Shown in pieces: positions 1 to 13,281 of a DNA stretch of 60,000 nucleotides. Positions within the stretch are counted from its first letter, which is position 1; every line of letters starts with the position of its first letter. The position numbers were made by a program, and so were the translations under genes. The notes below the pieces were generated by a model. That model did not search any database, was not told the origin of the DNA, and saw nothing but the letters and a program-made list of their open reading frames with translations. The stretch comes from Symsagittifera roscoffensis (lineage: Eukaryota > Xenacoelomorpha > Acoela > Convolutidae). The DNA is taken from positions 20,963,480 through 21,023,479 of the forward strand of contig NC_087065.1 of the NCBI RefSeq assembly GCF_963678635.1, read 5' to 3'.

Positions 1-1276
1 CGAATCGGTTTGCAAAAAACTATTTTTTTTCCAGGCAAGCTATTCAACTATAAAGTTTTTAAATATTTCAAGTTGTTTCATATTCCGAATCCAATTGCGA
101 AAAATAATAATATTTTTTAGCAAGGACTTCATGCAAGGATTATTTAAAATACATGGAATTACTTCATAGACCGAATTGGCTCGCAAAAAAGATAGGTTTT
201 TCAAAGCATGCTATTGAAGCTACGAAACTTTTAAACTTACTTCATAGACCGATTCATTTCGTCAAAAAATGACGGTTTTCTAAGGAAGCTATTCAAGCTA
301 TGAAACTTTGGTTTATTTCGAATTATTTCATAAATTGAATCAATTCGATAAAATTTTAAATATTTCTAGGCAAGCTCGGAATTTTCATACATTTCAAGTT
401 AAACCATAGCGCAAATCGGTTGGCAGAAAGTTAATTGTCGTTATGATCAAGATATTCAAGTAAAGAAATTTTGAACAATTTCATGTTAAGCCATATCGTA
501 AATCGGATCAAAAAATTTTTAATTTCATAGACCAAAACTTAAAGACCAGGTGTTTAAAATTTTATAGGCAAGCTACTCAAACAATAACTTTTAGAATATT
601 TTCCTGTTATTTCAGCATTTAACTCGGGTGGCGACAAGCTTAAGTTTTTCTATTGAAGCCATTGGAGCAGTGAAACCTTGAAAAATTCTAAATTACTTCA
701 GACAAACTCGGATCGCAAAAAGTGACAGTTTTTTGTACGCAAGCTTTTCCAGCCAGAAAATTTTTTTTTGATAAGCTAGAAAATTTTAAAATATTTCAAA
801 AAATTTTAGGCCAAATCAGTTCGCGAGACGATTGAATTGCTCTTGAGCGAAACTTTGAAGGCAACAAAATTTGTAAAAATAAACTTTTTAGTTTCCCGAT
901 GAAACAAATCAGATGGCAAAGTTCTCAAGTTTTTTTATTGTAGCCAATCAATGATGAAAATTGTTTTCAAGTTGTTTTTGAGGCCAACTAATTTTGAGAA
1001 TTGATAAAGTTTTACTAAGCAAGCTATTCAAGAGATGAATTTTTAAAAACTTTATGTTATTTCAGACCGAATCGGCACCTGGAAAAAATAAGTTTTCATA
1101 AGCAACCTATTCAAAATATCAATCTTCTAAATATTGCAAATTACTTCTTAGAGCAAATGGTATGCTAAAAAATCTTATTTTCTTAAGCAAGCTACCCAAG
1201 TATTTTAAACATCATTTTGATTTATTTTAAACTATTCATGAAGCAAATCAGATGGCAAAACATTGAAGCTTTTTAG

Positions 1277-3100
1277 TGGAGGCATTCAGCCGATGAAATA
1301 TTTAAATATTTCAAGTTATTCCGTAGCGCGAATCGGTTCGCAAATATTTAGGTTTTTCTAAGCAAACTATTAGAGCTATGGTTTATTAAAATAATTCAAC
1401 ATATTTCATAGAACGAATCTGTTCGTAAAAAACTATTTTTTTCCAGGCAAGCTATTTAACTATAAAGTTTTGAAATATTTCAAGTTGTTTCATATTCCGA
1501 ATCCAATTGCAAAACAAAATCAATTTTTTTAGCAAGGGACTTCATGCAAGGATTATTTAAAATACATGGAACTACTTCATAGACCGAATTGGTTCGCAAA
1601 AAAGATAGGTTTTTCAAAGCATGCTATTGAAGCTACAAAATTTTTTAATTTAATTCATAGACCGATTCATTTCGTCAAAAAATGACGGTTTTCTAAGGAA
1701 GCTGTTCAAGTTATGAAACTTTGTCTTATATCAAATTTTTTCAAAAATTGAATCATTTTGCAAAAACTTTAAATATTTCTAGGCAAGCTCGGAATTTTCA
1801 TACATTTCAAGTTAAATCAAAGCGCAAATCGGATTGCAGAAAGTTAATTGTCATTCTGATCAAGATATTCAAGTAATGAAACTTTGAATAATTTCAAGTC
1901 AAGCCATGTCGTGAATCGGATCAAAATTTTCTTAATTTCAAAGAACAAAACTCGAAGACCAGGTGTTTAAAACTTTCTAGGCAAGCTACTCAAACCATAA
2001 CTTTTGGAATATTTTCTAGTTTTTTCAACATTTAACTCGGGTGGCGACAAGCCTAAGTTTTTCTATTGAAGCCATTGGAGCAGTGAAACCTTGAAAAATT
2101 GTAAATTACTTCAGACAAACTCGGATCGCAAAAAGTGACAGTTTTTATAAGCAAGCTTTTCCAGCCAGAAAACTTTTTTATTAAGCTAGAAAATTTTAAA
2201 ATATTTCAAAAATTTTTCGGCCAAATCAGTTCGCGAGACGATCAAATTGTTCTTGAGCGAAACTTCGAAGGCAACAAAACTTATAAAATTAAACTTTTTT
2301 AGTTTCCCGATGAAACAAATCAGATGGCAAAGTTCTCAAGTTTTTTTATTGTAGCCGATCAACGATGAAAATTGTTTTCAAGTTGTTTTGGAGGCCAACT
2401 AACTTCGAGAACTGTTAAAGTTTTCCTAAGCAAGCTATTCAAGCAATGAACTTTTAAATTTTTATGTTATTTCAGACCGAATCGGTTCCTGGAAAAATTA
2501 AGTTTTCATAAGCAACCTATTCAAAATATTTAAACATCTCTTATCTATTTTAAAATAAGAGATGTTTAAAATTTTTTAGGTAAGCTACTCAAGCAATGAT
2601 TTATAGAAGTATTTCCATTTAATTCAACCTTTAAATCGAATGACAACAAGTTTAAGTTTTTCTATTGAAGCCATTCGAGCAATGAATTCTTGAAAAGTTC
2701 GAAAATTTGCAACTTTTGTATGCAAGCTTTTCAAGCAAGGAAACTTTTTATTAAGCAGCGTAATGAAGCTAGAAAACTTTTCAAAAATTTCATTTTTTTG
2801 GCCAAATCAGTTCGCAAAATTATCAAGTTGCTGTTCTCCTAAGCAGGCTATTCAAGTGATAAAATTTTTAAATACTTCATGTTATTTCAGACCAAATCGG
2901 CTCAGGGAAAACTTAAATTTTTATTAGCAACCAATTCAAATTATCAATTTTCGAAATATTGCAAATTACTTCTTAGAGCAATTGGTTTGCTAAAAAATCT
3001 TATTTTCATACGCAAGCTACCCAAGTATTTTAAACATCATTTTGATACATTTTAACTACTCATGAAGCAAATCAGATGGCAAAAAATTGAAGTTTTTTAG
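1277..3100. repeat. Satellite higher-order unit, copy 1 (~1,824 bp)
   Basis: First of three head-to-tail higher-order units defined by the marker TGGAGGCRTTCAGCCGATGA. It is about 15 bp longer than the next two copies and has more differences, including GGCATTCAG where they have GGCGTTCAG. This fits an older copy at the edge of a homogenised block. Confidence 0.8.
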
Positions 3101-4909
3101 TGGAGGCGTTCAGCCGATGAAATATTTAAATATTTCAAGTTATTCCGTAGCGCGAATCGGTTCGCAAATATTTAGGTTTTTCTAAGCAAACTATTAGAGC
3201 TATGGTTTATTGAAATAATTCAACATATTTCATAGAACGAATCTGTTCGTAAAAAACTATTTTTTTCCAGGCAAGCTATTTAACTATAAAGTTTTGAAAT
3301 ATTTCAAGTTGTTTCATATTCCGAATCCAATTGCAAAACAAAATCAATTTTTTTAGCAAGGGACTTCATGCAAGGATTATTTAAAATACATGGAATTACT
3401 TCATAGACCGAATTGGTTCGCAAAAAAGATAGGTTTTTCAAAGCATGCTATTGAAGCTACGAAGTTTTTTAATTTAATTCATAGACCGATTCATTTCGTC
3501 AAAAAATGACGATTTTCTAAGGCAGCTGTTCAAGTTATGAAACTTTGGTTTATTTCAAATTTTTTCAAAAATTGAATCATTTTGCAAAAACTTTAAATAT
3601 TTCTAGGCAAGCTCGGAATTTTCATACATTTCAAGTTAAATCAAAGCGCAAATCGGATTGCAGAAAGTTAATTGTCATTCTGATCAAGATATTCAAGTAA
3701 TGAAACTTTGAATAATTTCAAGTCAAGCCATGTCGTGAATCGGATCAAAATTTTCCTAATTTCAAAGACCAAAACTCGAAGACCAGGTGTTTAAAACTTT
3801 CTAGGCAAGCTACTCAAACCATAACTTTTGGAATATTTTCTAGTTTTTTCAACATTTAACTCGGGTGGCGACAAGCCTAAGTTTTTCTATTGAAGCCATT
3901 GGAGCAGTGAAACCTTGAAAAATTGTAAATTACTTCAGACAAACTCGGATCGCAAAAAATGACAGTTTTTATAAGCAAGCTTTTCCAGCCAGAAAACCTC
4001 TTTATTAAGCTAGAAAATTTTAAACTATTTCAAAAATTTTTCGGCCAAATCAGTTCGCGAGACGATCAAATTGTTCTTGAGCGAAACTTCGAAGGCAACA
4101 AAACTTATAAAATTAAACTTTTTTAGTTTCCCGATGAAACAAATCAGATGGCAAAGTTCTCAAGTTTTTTTATTGTAGCCGATCAACGATGAAAATTGTT
4201 TTCAAGTTGTTTTGGAGGCCAACTAACTTCGAGAACTGTTAAAGTTTTCCGAATCAAGCTATTCAAGCAATGAACTTTTAAATTTTTATGTTATTTCAGA
4301 CCGAATCGGTTCCTGGAAAAATTAAGTTTTCATAAGCAACCTATTCAAAATATTTAAACATCTCTTATCTATTTTAAAATAAGAGATGTTGAAAATTTTT
4401 TAGGTAAGCTACTCAAGCAATAATTTATAGAAGTATTTCCATTTAATTCAACCTTTAAATCGAATGACAACAAGTTTAAGTTTTTCTATTGAAGCCATTC
4501 GAGCAATGAATTCTTGAAAAGTTCGAAAATTTGCAACTTTTGTATGCAAGCTTTTCAAGCAAGGAAACTTTTTATTAAGCAGCGTAATGAAGCTAGAAAA
4601 CTTTTCAAAAATTTCATTTTTTTTGGCCAAATCATTTTGCAAAATTATCAAGTTGCTGTTCTCCTAAGCAGGCTATTCAAGTGATAAAATTTTTAAATAC
4701 TTCATGTTATTTCAGACTAAATCGGCTCAGGGAAAACTTAAATTTTTATTAGAAACCAATTCAAATTATCAATTTTCGAAATATTGCAAATTGGTTTGCT
4801 AAAAAATCTTATTTTCATACGCAAGCTACCCAAGTATTTTAAACATCATTTTGATACATTTTAACTACTCATGAAGCAAATCAGATGGCAAAAAATTGAA
4901 GTTTTTTAG
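3101..4909. repeat. Satellite higher-order unit, copy 2 (1,809 bp)
   Basis: The marker-to-marker distance to the next copy is 1,809 bp and the text is nearly identical to copy 3 over the whole length, with scattered single-base differences. Such high identity between neighbours, against strongly diverged 85-bp monomers inside each unit, is the classical sign of recent homogenisation by unequal exchange. Confidence 0.88.
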
Positions 4910-6718
4910 TGGAGGCGTTCAGCCGATGAAATATTTAAATATTTCAAGTTATTCCGTAGCGCGAATCGGTTCGCAAATATTTAGGTTTTTCTAAGCAAAC
5001 TATTAGAGCTATGGTTTATTGAAATAATTCAACATATTTCATAGAACGAATCTGTTCGTAAAAAACTATTTTTTTCCAGGCAAGCTATTTAACTATAAAG
5101 TTTTGAAATATTTCAAGTTGTTTCATATTCCGAATCCAATTGCAAAACAAAATCAATTTTTTTAGCAAGGGACTTCATGCAAGGATTATTTAAAATACAT
5201 GGAATTACTTCATAGACCGAATTGGTTCGCAAAAAAGATAGGTTTTTCAAAGCATGCTATTGAAGCTACGAAGTTTTTTAATTTAATTCATAGACCGGTT
5301 CATTTCGTCAAAAAATGACGGTTTTCTAAGGCAGCTGTTCAAGTTATGAAACTTTGGTTTATTTCAAATTTTTTCAAAAATTGAATCATTTTGCAAAAAC
5401 TTTAAATATTTCTAGGCAAGCTCGGAATTTTCATACATTTCAAGTTAAATCAAAGCGCAAATCGGATTGCAGAAAGTTAATTGTCATTCTGATCAAGATA
5501 TTCAAGTAATGAAACTTTGAACAATTTCAAGTCAAGCCATGTCGTAAATCGGATCAAAATTTTTTTAATTTCAAAGACCAAAACTCAAAGACCAGGTGCT
5601 TAAAATTTTTAAGGCAAGCTACTCAAACCATAACTTTTGGAATATTTTCTAGTTTTTTCAACATTTAACTCGGGTGGCGACAAGCCTAAGTTTTTCTATT
5701 GAAGCCATTGGAGCAGTGAAACCTTGAAAAATTGTAAATTACTTCAGACAAACTCGGATCGCAAAAAGTGACAGTTTTTATAAGCAAGCTTTTCCAGCCA
5801 GAAAACTTTTTTATTAAGCTAGAAAATTTTAAAATATTTCAAAAATTTTTCGGCCAAATCAGTTCGCGAGACGATCAAATTGTTCTTGAGCGAAACTTCG
5901 AAGGCAACAAAACTTATAAAATTAAACTTTTTTAGTTTCCCGATGAAACAAATCAGATGGCAAAGTTCTCAAGTTTTTTTATTGTAGCCGATCAACGATG
6001 AAAATTGTTTTCAAGTTGTTTTGGAGGCCAACTAACTTCGAGAACTGTTAAAGTTTTCCTAATCAAGCTATTCAAGCAATGAACTTTTAAATTTTTATGT
6101 TATTTCAGACCGAATCGGTTCCTGGAAAAATTAAGTTTTCATAAGCAACCTATTCAAAATATTTAAACATCTCTTATCTATTTTAAAATAAGAGATGTTG
6201 AAAATTTTTTAGGTAAGCTACTCAAGCAATAATTTATAGAAGTATTTCCATTTAATTCAACCTTTAAATCGAATGACAACAAGTTTAAGTTTTTCTATTG
6301 AAGCCATTCGAGCAATGAATTCTTGAAAAGTTCGAAAAATTGCAACTTTTGTATGCAAGCTTTTCAAGCAAGGAAACTTTTTATTAAGCAGCGTAATGAA
6401 GCTAGAAAACTTTTCAAAAATTTCATTTTTTTTGGCCAAATCATTTCGCAAAATTATCAAGTTGCTGTTCTCCTAAGCAGGCTATTCAAGTGATAAAATT
6501 TTTAAATACTTCATGTTATTTCAGACTAAATCGGCTCAGGGAAAACTTAAATTTTTATTAGCAACCAATTCAAATTATCAATTTTCGAAATATTGCAAAT
6601 TGGTTTGCTAAAAAATCTTATTTTCATACGCAAGCTACCCAAGTATTTTAAACATCATTTTGATACATTTTAACTACTCATGAAGCAAATCAGATGGCAA
6701 AAAATTGAAGTTTTTTAG
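4910..6718. repeat. Satellite higher-order unit, copy 3 (1,809 bp)
   Basis: Same length and almost the same sequence as the preceding unit. Immediately after it, from about 6,920, the array changes to a more diverged, shorter unit of about 1.4 kb, so the block of near-identical units ends here. Confidence 0.88.
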
Positions 6719-9700
6719 TGGAGGCGTTCAGCCGATGAAATATTTAAATATTTCAAGTTATTCCGTAGCGCGAATCGGTTCGCAAATATTTAGGTTTTTC
6801 TAAGCAAACTATTAGAGCTATGGTTTATTGAAATAATTCAACATATTTCATAGAACGAATCTGTTCGTAAAAAACTATTTTTTTCCAGGCAAGCTATTTA
6901 ACTATAAAGTTTTGAAATATATCAAGTTGTTTCATATTCCGTATTTTTTGCAAAAAAATCAATTTTTGTAGCAAGGAATTCATGCAGGAAATTTTTTTAA
7001 TACATCGAATTGTTTCATAGACCGAATCGGTTCACAAAAAGATAGGTTTTCAAAACATGCTACTGAAGCTACAAAACATTTAGACTGACTGCATAGAACA
7101 ATTCATTTCGTCAAAAACTGACGGTTTTCTAAGGAAGCTATTGAAGCTATGAAACTTTGATTTATTTCAAATTATTTCATAAATTCAATCGAATCGCAAA
7201 AAGTTTAAATATTTCTAGGCAAGTTCCATTTTTCATACATTTCAAGTTAAATCATAGCGCAAATCGGTTTGCAGAGAGTTAACTGTCGTTCTGATCAAGA
7301 TATTCAACTAATGAAATTTTGAACAATTTCAAGTTCAGCCATATCGTAAATCGGATCAAAATTTTTTTAATTTCAAAGACCAAAACTCGAAGACCAGGTG
7401 TTTAAAACTTTCTAGGCAAGCTACTCAAACAATAACTTTTAGAATATTTTCTAGTTATTTCAACATTTAACTCTTGTGGCGACAAGCTTAAGTTTTTCTA
7501 TTGAAGCCATTGGAGCAGTGAAACCTTGAAAAAATCTAAATTACTTCAGACAAACTCGGATCGCAAAAAGTGACAATTTTTGTACGCAAGCTTTTCCAGC
7601 CAGAAAACTTTTTTATTAAGCTAGAAAATTTTAAAATATTTCAAAATATTTTAGGCCAAATTAGTTCGCGAGACGATCAAATTGCTCTTGAGCGAAACTT
7701 TGAAGGCAACAAAATTTGTAAAAAAAAACTTTTTAGTTTCCCGATGAAACAAATCAGATGGCAAAGTTCTCAAGTTTTTTTATTGTAGCCAATCAATGAT
7801 GAAAATTGTTTTCAAGTTGTTTTTGAGGCCAACTAATTTTGAGAATTGATAAAGTTTTACTAAGCAAGCTATTCAAGAGATGAATTTTTAAAAACTTTAT
7901 GTTATTTCAGACCGAATCGGTTCCTGGAAAAATTAAATTTTCATACGCAACCTATTCAAAATATCAAATTTCTAAATAATGCAAATTGCTTCTTTGAGCA
8001 AATGTTTTGCTAAAAAATCTTACTTTCTTAAGCAAGCTACCCAAGTATTTTAACATCATTTTGATACATTTTAAACTATTCATGAAGCAAATCAGACTGC
8101 AAAAAATTAAAGTTTTTTAGTTTTTGGTGGAAGTTTTCAGCAGCTGAAATTTTGAAATATTTCAAGTTATTTCGTAGCGCGAATCGGTTCGCAAATATTT
8201 AGGTTTTTCTAAGCAAACTAATACAGCTATGGTTTATTGAAATAATTCAACATATTTCATAGAACGAATCGGTTCGCAAGAAACTATTTTTTTCCAGGCA
8301 AGCTATTTAACAATAAAGTTTTAAAAAATATCAAGTTGTTTCATATTCCGAATTTATTTGCAAAAAAAATCAATTTTTTTAGCAAGGAATTCATGCAGGA
8401 AGTTTTTAAAATACAACGAATTGTTTCATAGACCGAATCGGTTCGCAAAAAGATAGGTTTTCAAAACATGCTATTTAAGCTACAAAACATTTAGACTTAC
8501 TGCATAGACCAATTCATTTCGTCAAAAAATGACGGTTTTCTAAGGAAGCTATTGAAGCTATGAAACTTTGGTTTATTTCAAATTATTTCATAAATTCATT
8601 CGAATCGCAAAAAGTTTAAATATTTCTAGGCAAGCTCCAAATTTTCATACATTTCAAGTTAAATCATAGCGCAAATCGGTTTGCAGAAAGTTAATTTTGT
8701 TCTAATCAAGATATTCAAGTAATGAAAATTTTGGACAATTTCAAGTTAAGCCATATCGTAAATCGGATCAAAATTTTTTTAATTTCAAATACCAAAACTC
8801 AAAAACCAGGTGTTTAAAATTTTCTAGGCAAGCTACTCAAACAATAACTTTTAGAATATTTTCTAGTTATTTCAACATTTAACTCGGGTGGCGACAAGCT
8901 TAAGTTTTTCTATTGAAGCCATTGAAGCAGTGAAACCTTGAAAAATTCTAAAATACTTCAGACAAACTCGGACCACAAAAAGTTACAGTTTTCGTACGCA
9001 AGCTTTTCAGGCAAGAAATTTTTTTTTCAAGCCACCTAATGAAGCTAGAAAATTGTAAAATATGTCAAAATGTTTTAGGCCAAATCAGTTCGCGAGACGT
9101 TAAAATTGCTCTTGAGCGAAACTTTGAAAGCAAAAAAGTTATAAATTGAAATTGAAATTTTTTAGTTTCACGATGAAAAAAATCAGATGGCAAAGTTCTC
9201 AAGTTTCTTATTGTAGCCAATCAACGATGAAAATTGGTTTCAAGTTGTTTTGGAGGCCAATCATTTTTGAGAACTGTTTAAGTTTTCTTAAGCAAGCTAT
9301 TCAAGCTATGAAATTTCAATTTTCAAAAAACTTTATGTTACTTCAGACTGAATCGCTCCATGGAAGAATTAAATTTTCATAAGCAACCTATTCAAAGAGT
9401 GAAAATTCGAAATATTGCAAGTGATTGCTTAGAGCAAGTCGTTTGCGAAAAAATCAAGTCTTTTTAAGCAAGCTACTCAAGTCATTTAAATATTTTTTTG
9501 ATACATTTTAAACTATTCCTGAAGCAAATCAGAAGGAGAAAAGTTGAAGCTTCTTAATGAGGGCATTCAGCCGATGAAATTTTAAATTATTTCACGTTAT
9601 TTCGTAGCGCGAATGTGTTTGCAAAAGTTAAGGTTTTTCTAGGCAAGCTATTAAAGCTATGAAATAATATTTTAAAGTTTTTTCATAAAACGAGTCGGTT

Positions 9701-11080
9701 CCCAAACAAAATTAAATTTATCCAGGCAAGCCATTCAAGCTATAACACTTTGAAAGATATCAGTCATTTTATTTTCCGAAAAAATGACGGTTTTCCAAAA
9801 AAGCTATTCAAGCTATGAAACTTTGGTTGATGATTTCAAATTATTTCATAAATTGAATCGATTCGCAAAAAAATCAAATTTTTCTAGGCAAGCTCTGAAA
9901 CTTCCATACAACTCAAGTCTAATCATAGCGCGGAAATTTCAAGTTTTTGTAGGCAAACTAGGAAATATATTGATATATATGAAGCTGTTTTATAGGCCAA
10001 ATTTGAAGCAAACTTTTGAAGCTATAAAATCTTGAAAAATAAGAAATATTTCATGGCACAAATCGGTTCTCAAAATTTTTAATTTTTTTTATTGAAGCTA
10101 ATCAGCAGGGAAATTTTGCATTTTGAAACTTGTTTTGTAGACAGAATCATTTTAATTAATATTACATCTTTCATAACCAAGCTATTCAAGTAAGGAAATT
10201 TTGAAATATTTTAAATCTCGTCAGACCGAATTGGCTCGCAAATTTTTCAAGCTTTTGTGAAGAAATCTGTTGAAACTATAACAATTTGAAATAATTGAAA
10301 TCAATTCAGACCAATATGCTAGCAAAAAATTAGTTTTTTTAAGCAAGCTATGAAAATATGACATATTTCAAGTTAATTCATAGCGCAAATCGTTTTGAAA
10401 GAAATTCAAGTTTTCTATGCAATCTATACAAGAATGGATACTTTGAAAATTATCAAGTTTTTTTATAGACCGAATCGAATCTTTAAACGTCCAGGTTTTT
10501 CTTAAACAAAATAATGCAGCTAAAAAACATGAAATATTTCAAATTATTTTATGAGAATTATCGGTTGGCAAAATTCTTAAAATTTCTATTGAACACATAC
10601 AGCGATGAAATTTTGCGATTCGTTTGTTCAGAAAAAAAATTTTTCTTAAGCAAGCTATTTCAACTACAGAACATTGAAAAATGTTGATTTGATTTATGGA
10701 GCAAATTTGTTCGCAATAAGTTAAATCTTTCCCTTAGCAAGTTACTCAGACTGTGAAACTTTAATATGTTATCTCATAGAGCGAATTGGTTGGCAAAAAG
10801 TTTTTTCTATTGAAGCCATTCAAGCGAGTGAGTTATGACCTTTTGCTTATACTCATATAGTAATTTCAGATAAGGTACACCGTCTGCTCCTCACGCTATC
10901 TTTTTGGGCCGGATAGATTCGTGCAACTTCTTAGTCTAATAGCAATCTTAATCTTACTCTTAAATCTCCTAGTCTCAATAGATCTAGTGTACACCGGTTT
11001 ACGCGAGTTAGTTCCAGAATGAGAACAACTGTATTCTAAGTTTAATTCAAATTGTTCTGGCGTTAAAACTTCAAGTAGTT

Positions 11081-11374
11081 TCAACACTTTTCAAATAAGT
11101 GGGTTGTTAATTTGATGGAGTATGATTGGTTAGTATTCAATAATTTACAGAGATAATAAATAACGTAATAATAACCAATGATAAAAACTAGTTTAGATAT
11201 GGTTCCACCCATCCGGAGTTTAGAGAGTCTTAGTTTTTTTAAAGTTTTGATATCTATGGTGAAGTTGTTGTGCTGGTGTATTATGAGTGTATTGATGTTG
11301 GATGAATTGACAGTAAGTATACGTGTGTGTTTGTTTAGTTCGTTACATGACGTCGTGTGAACAGTGCAAATCAC
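11081..11374 (-). pseudogene. 3'-terminal ORF of the retroelement with one membrane segment
   Basis: A 97-codon frame lies between the env-like region and the left edge of the element. Its C-terminal half has one hydrophobic stretch, KLVFIIGYYYVIYYLCKLL, compatible with a membrane anchor, and its N-terminal half is polar. The position fits the last part of an env-like protein or an extra 3' ORF. I do not recognise a family. The open frame may be partly accidental, because a 60-codon frame also exists on the opposite strand. About 250 bp remain between its end and the satellite; this may hold a truncated LTR, which I could not show. Confidence 0.3.
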
Positions 11375-11558
11375 GTTCTCTGGTTGTGAGGAAATGAAAG
11401 GTTAGTGAAAAGTGGTTAAATTTGTTAAAGAATCATAAGCATGAGTATCACGGAGTGCTGCTTTAATGACATTGTCGTATTTTTTATTGAGGTTGAAATG
11501 TATGGTGTTTTGATGAGAAACTTCTCTGTTAGTTGTGGATTAGACAATTGGCCATCGT

Positions 11559-12290
11559 TTAGAAAATGTCTTCGTTAGGTCGTAAGATGTTATGATCGTA
11601 GTAGTCGATAGAATACTCATTAGTTTTGGGTGCGGTGAATTTGATAGGTGATTGTTTATATCCTATCTGTGTGAACTGTTTTGGTGTTAGTGCTGTTCTT
11701 AGAAGATAGAGTTGGGTGCTGCATTGTTCGTTGTCATGAGGGGTGTTATATAATGGTAGTGATAGTGGATTAGTAAAGTGATAATTTGATGTCCATGAAA
11801 GTGTAGGGTATAATACGTGCTCATTTTTATAATTAGGTTTTTTGTCATTGAGGTCTGAATGAAAATATGTGTACTGGGGGAAAAAGGGTGAACATATTCT
11901 GAGAAATTCTTTTGCGTCGGGGGTTTCGATATCGGAGTTATCAAATTGGGAGATACTGTTATATACAGTTGTGTTTGAATTAGTGTCTGATTCCATGCTG
12001 GATGAAGTGTTATTTGAGGTGATTGAGGTGGAGGGAAAGCAAAAAGTGGGATGATGGGGAGATTGTTCCGGAGGTTGGCTGGGTAGAAAATTGAGCGATG
12101 GAGTGATCCAACTTGGCGGCTCATCGTGGGCTAAAAAGATTGTTGTTCTGAGAACGAAAGTTAGTGGTATAATATAGATTGTGAGAGTTGGTGAAGGGTT
12201 AGTGTTTGAGGGTGCTGTAATTGTTGTTGAAGTGTGTTGAAATTATCAAGCTCGTGAGATATTTGTGTACTTACAGAGCTGTTGTGTTTA
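11559..12290 (-). pseudogene. Env-like or accessory C-terminal region, Ser/Pro/Asn-rich
   Basis: A minus-strand frame is open from about 12,160 to 11,559; the first ATG is at 11,996 and gives 145 residues. The part before the ATG is also open and rich in Ser, Pro and Asn. Just upstream, at about 12,180-12,290, another frame reads as Gln- and Leu-rich sequence (NTLQQQLQHPQTLTLHQLS) that could form a coiled coil. The ATG-initiated part is Tyr-, Asn- and Pro-rich, has no clear membrane segment and ends at a stop at 11,559. Position puts it downstream of the env-like segments at 12.5-13.9 kb. It could be the cytoplasmic tail of the env-like protein or a separate ORF; I do not recognise it. Confidence 0.35.
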
Positions 12291-12295
12291 CTGGC

Positions 12296-12484
12296 TTAAT
12301 AGCACCTTTTGTCTTCAAAAACATTTAAAAGTGATGCTTTTTTGGTACAAGTGTAATACCATAATATTTTTCCTTCGTAGTCAATTAAATTTGATCTATT
12401 ACCTGATAGTAAATATCCTGCATAAGGGATTTTTAATAATGCTATTGTAAGTGATTGTAAAATCGATATTTGGATTGCGGGCAA
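12296..12484 (-). pseudogene. Partial second copy of an env-like segment
   Basis: The translated segment repeats, with scattered changes, the one at 12,698-12,862. Shared landmarks are PYAGYLLSGNRSN, YEGKILWYYTCTKK and VFEDK. Homology covers about 165 bp at an offset of 399 bp (exactly 133 codons), which indicates an old tandem duplication inside the env-like gene, only part of which is still recognisable. The copies differ by roughly one base in twelve by eye, so this duplication is older than the triplication of the pol core. Confidence 0.7.
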
Positions 12485-12514
12485 AAGCTCTAACGCTTTC
12501 TGGTGAAAATTTTT

Positions 12515-12919
12515 TTAGTGGTTGCATAAGTGAAGGATATGGTGTGAGAAGGTAGTAATATCTTCGTCAGGGTTTAATTGTACTACTTTGTGGCTAATTC
12601 CTGATCCACATCGGACTGCTGTATCCCAAAAACAAATTCTTGGGTAGAATGTTTCAACAAAATGTACTTTGTTTTTGTAGATTATTGGGATTCTTTTATA
12701 GCACTTTTTGTCTTCAAAAACATATAAAAGTGATACCTTTTTGGTACAAGTGTAATACCATAAAATTTTTCCTTCGTACTCAATGAAATTTGATCTATTA
12801 CCTGATAGTAAATATCCTGCATAAGGGGTTTTTAATACTGCTATTGTAAGTGATTGTAAAATTTGTGTTCTTTCAAGTTCGCATAATTGATGTAGTGTTT
12901 CAAGTTCTGTTAAAGACAT
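12515..12919 (-). pseudogene. Env-like glycoprotein, middle segment
   Basis: A 134-codon frame starts MSLTELETLHQLCELERTQI and continues through PYAGYLLSGNRSNF and YEGKILWYYTCTKK. Several Cys residues (for example CELER, YYTCTKK, KKCYKR, RICFWD and VRCGSG) and an N-x-S site (NRS) fit a secreted or membrane glycoprotein ectodomain. It follows integrase in transcription order, where gypsy-type elements and retroviruses carry env. No single frame links it to the segment at 13,282-13,957: the 360 bp between have several stops. I infer env from position, Cys content and sequons rather than from an identified family. The frame ends at 12,515, with env-like sequence continuing in fragments. Confidence 0.5.
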
Positions 12920-13281
12920 TTCTTGAAAAAATTTTTTGTATATCCTAGTTTCATGTCTAGGTGTGCTTCATATTGAATTGCGCCAAAACGAGTGTGGTTC
13001 ATTAGTGATAGTTCTTGTAAACGTGTACTGTCTTTGTCTTGTGGTTTTACTTTCCCACCAATGTTTCCTGTGTTTTTAGAAGGTTTACTGGGACATATAA
13101 ATTTTTGTCACTGGTTGAGTGGGATGTTACCATTGGATGTATAATTAGTTTTTCTGTATTCATGTCGAAACCTTGTTCGTATTCGACAAGAATTTCTGAG
13201 TATTTTGTTTTGTAAAATTTTTTGATGTATTTACATGCAAGTTCCGTTTCTGGGTATATTTGAAGCGTGTCAATTTGTTTC

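Larger units (their letters stand above)
1..10830. repeat. Satellite array of ~85-bp monomers in higher-order units
   Basis: The whole stretch is built from diverged monomers of about 85 bp; successive core positions near 4,962, 5,047, 5,131, 5,218 and 5,296 give spacings of 78-87 bp. Each monomer carries a dyad core resembling GCGAATCGGTTCGC, then a T-rich stretch, a box like AAGCAAGCTATTCAAGCTAT, and a box like ATTTCAAGTTATTTCATAG. Monomers are grouped into higher-order units whose markers (TGGAGGCRTTCAGCCGATGA) recur at 1,277, 3,101, 4,910 and 6,719, with looser, shorter units (~1.4 kb) to about 9,560. From about 9,000 to 10,830 the array is colinear with 48,880-50,729. I see no gene here: the few 60-83-codon open frames differ between copies of the unit and arise from the AT-rich monomers. 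Confidence 0.93.

Noticed and set aside
7570-10035. Open frames of 72-83 codons in the satellite (7,570-7,788; 9,146-9,382; 9,784-10,035)
   Set aside because: They are read-through of AT-rich 85-bp monomers, are not kept in sister units, and the monomer length is not a multiple of three.
11699-12124. 141-codon frame starting MSRQVGSLHR
   Set aside because: It overlaps the 11,559-11,996 frame in another register, and its His/Tyr/Ile-rich second half looks like an out-of-frame shadow.
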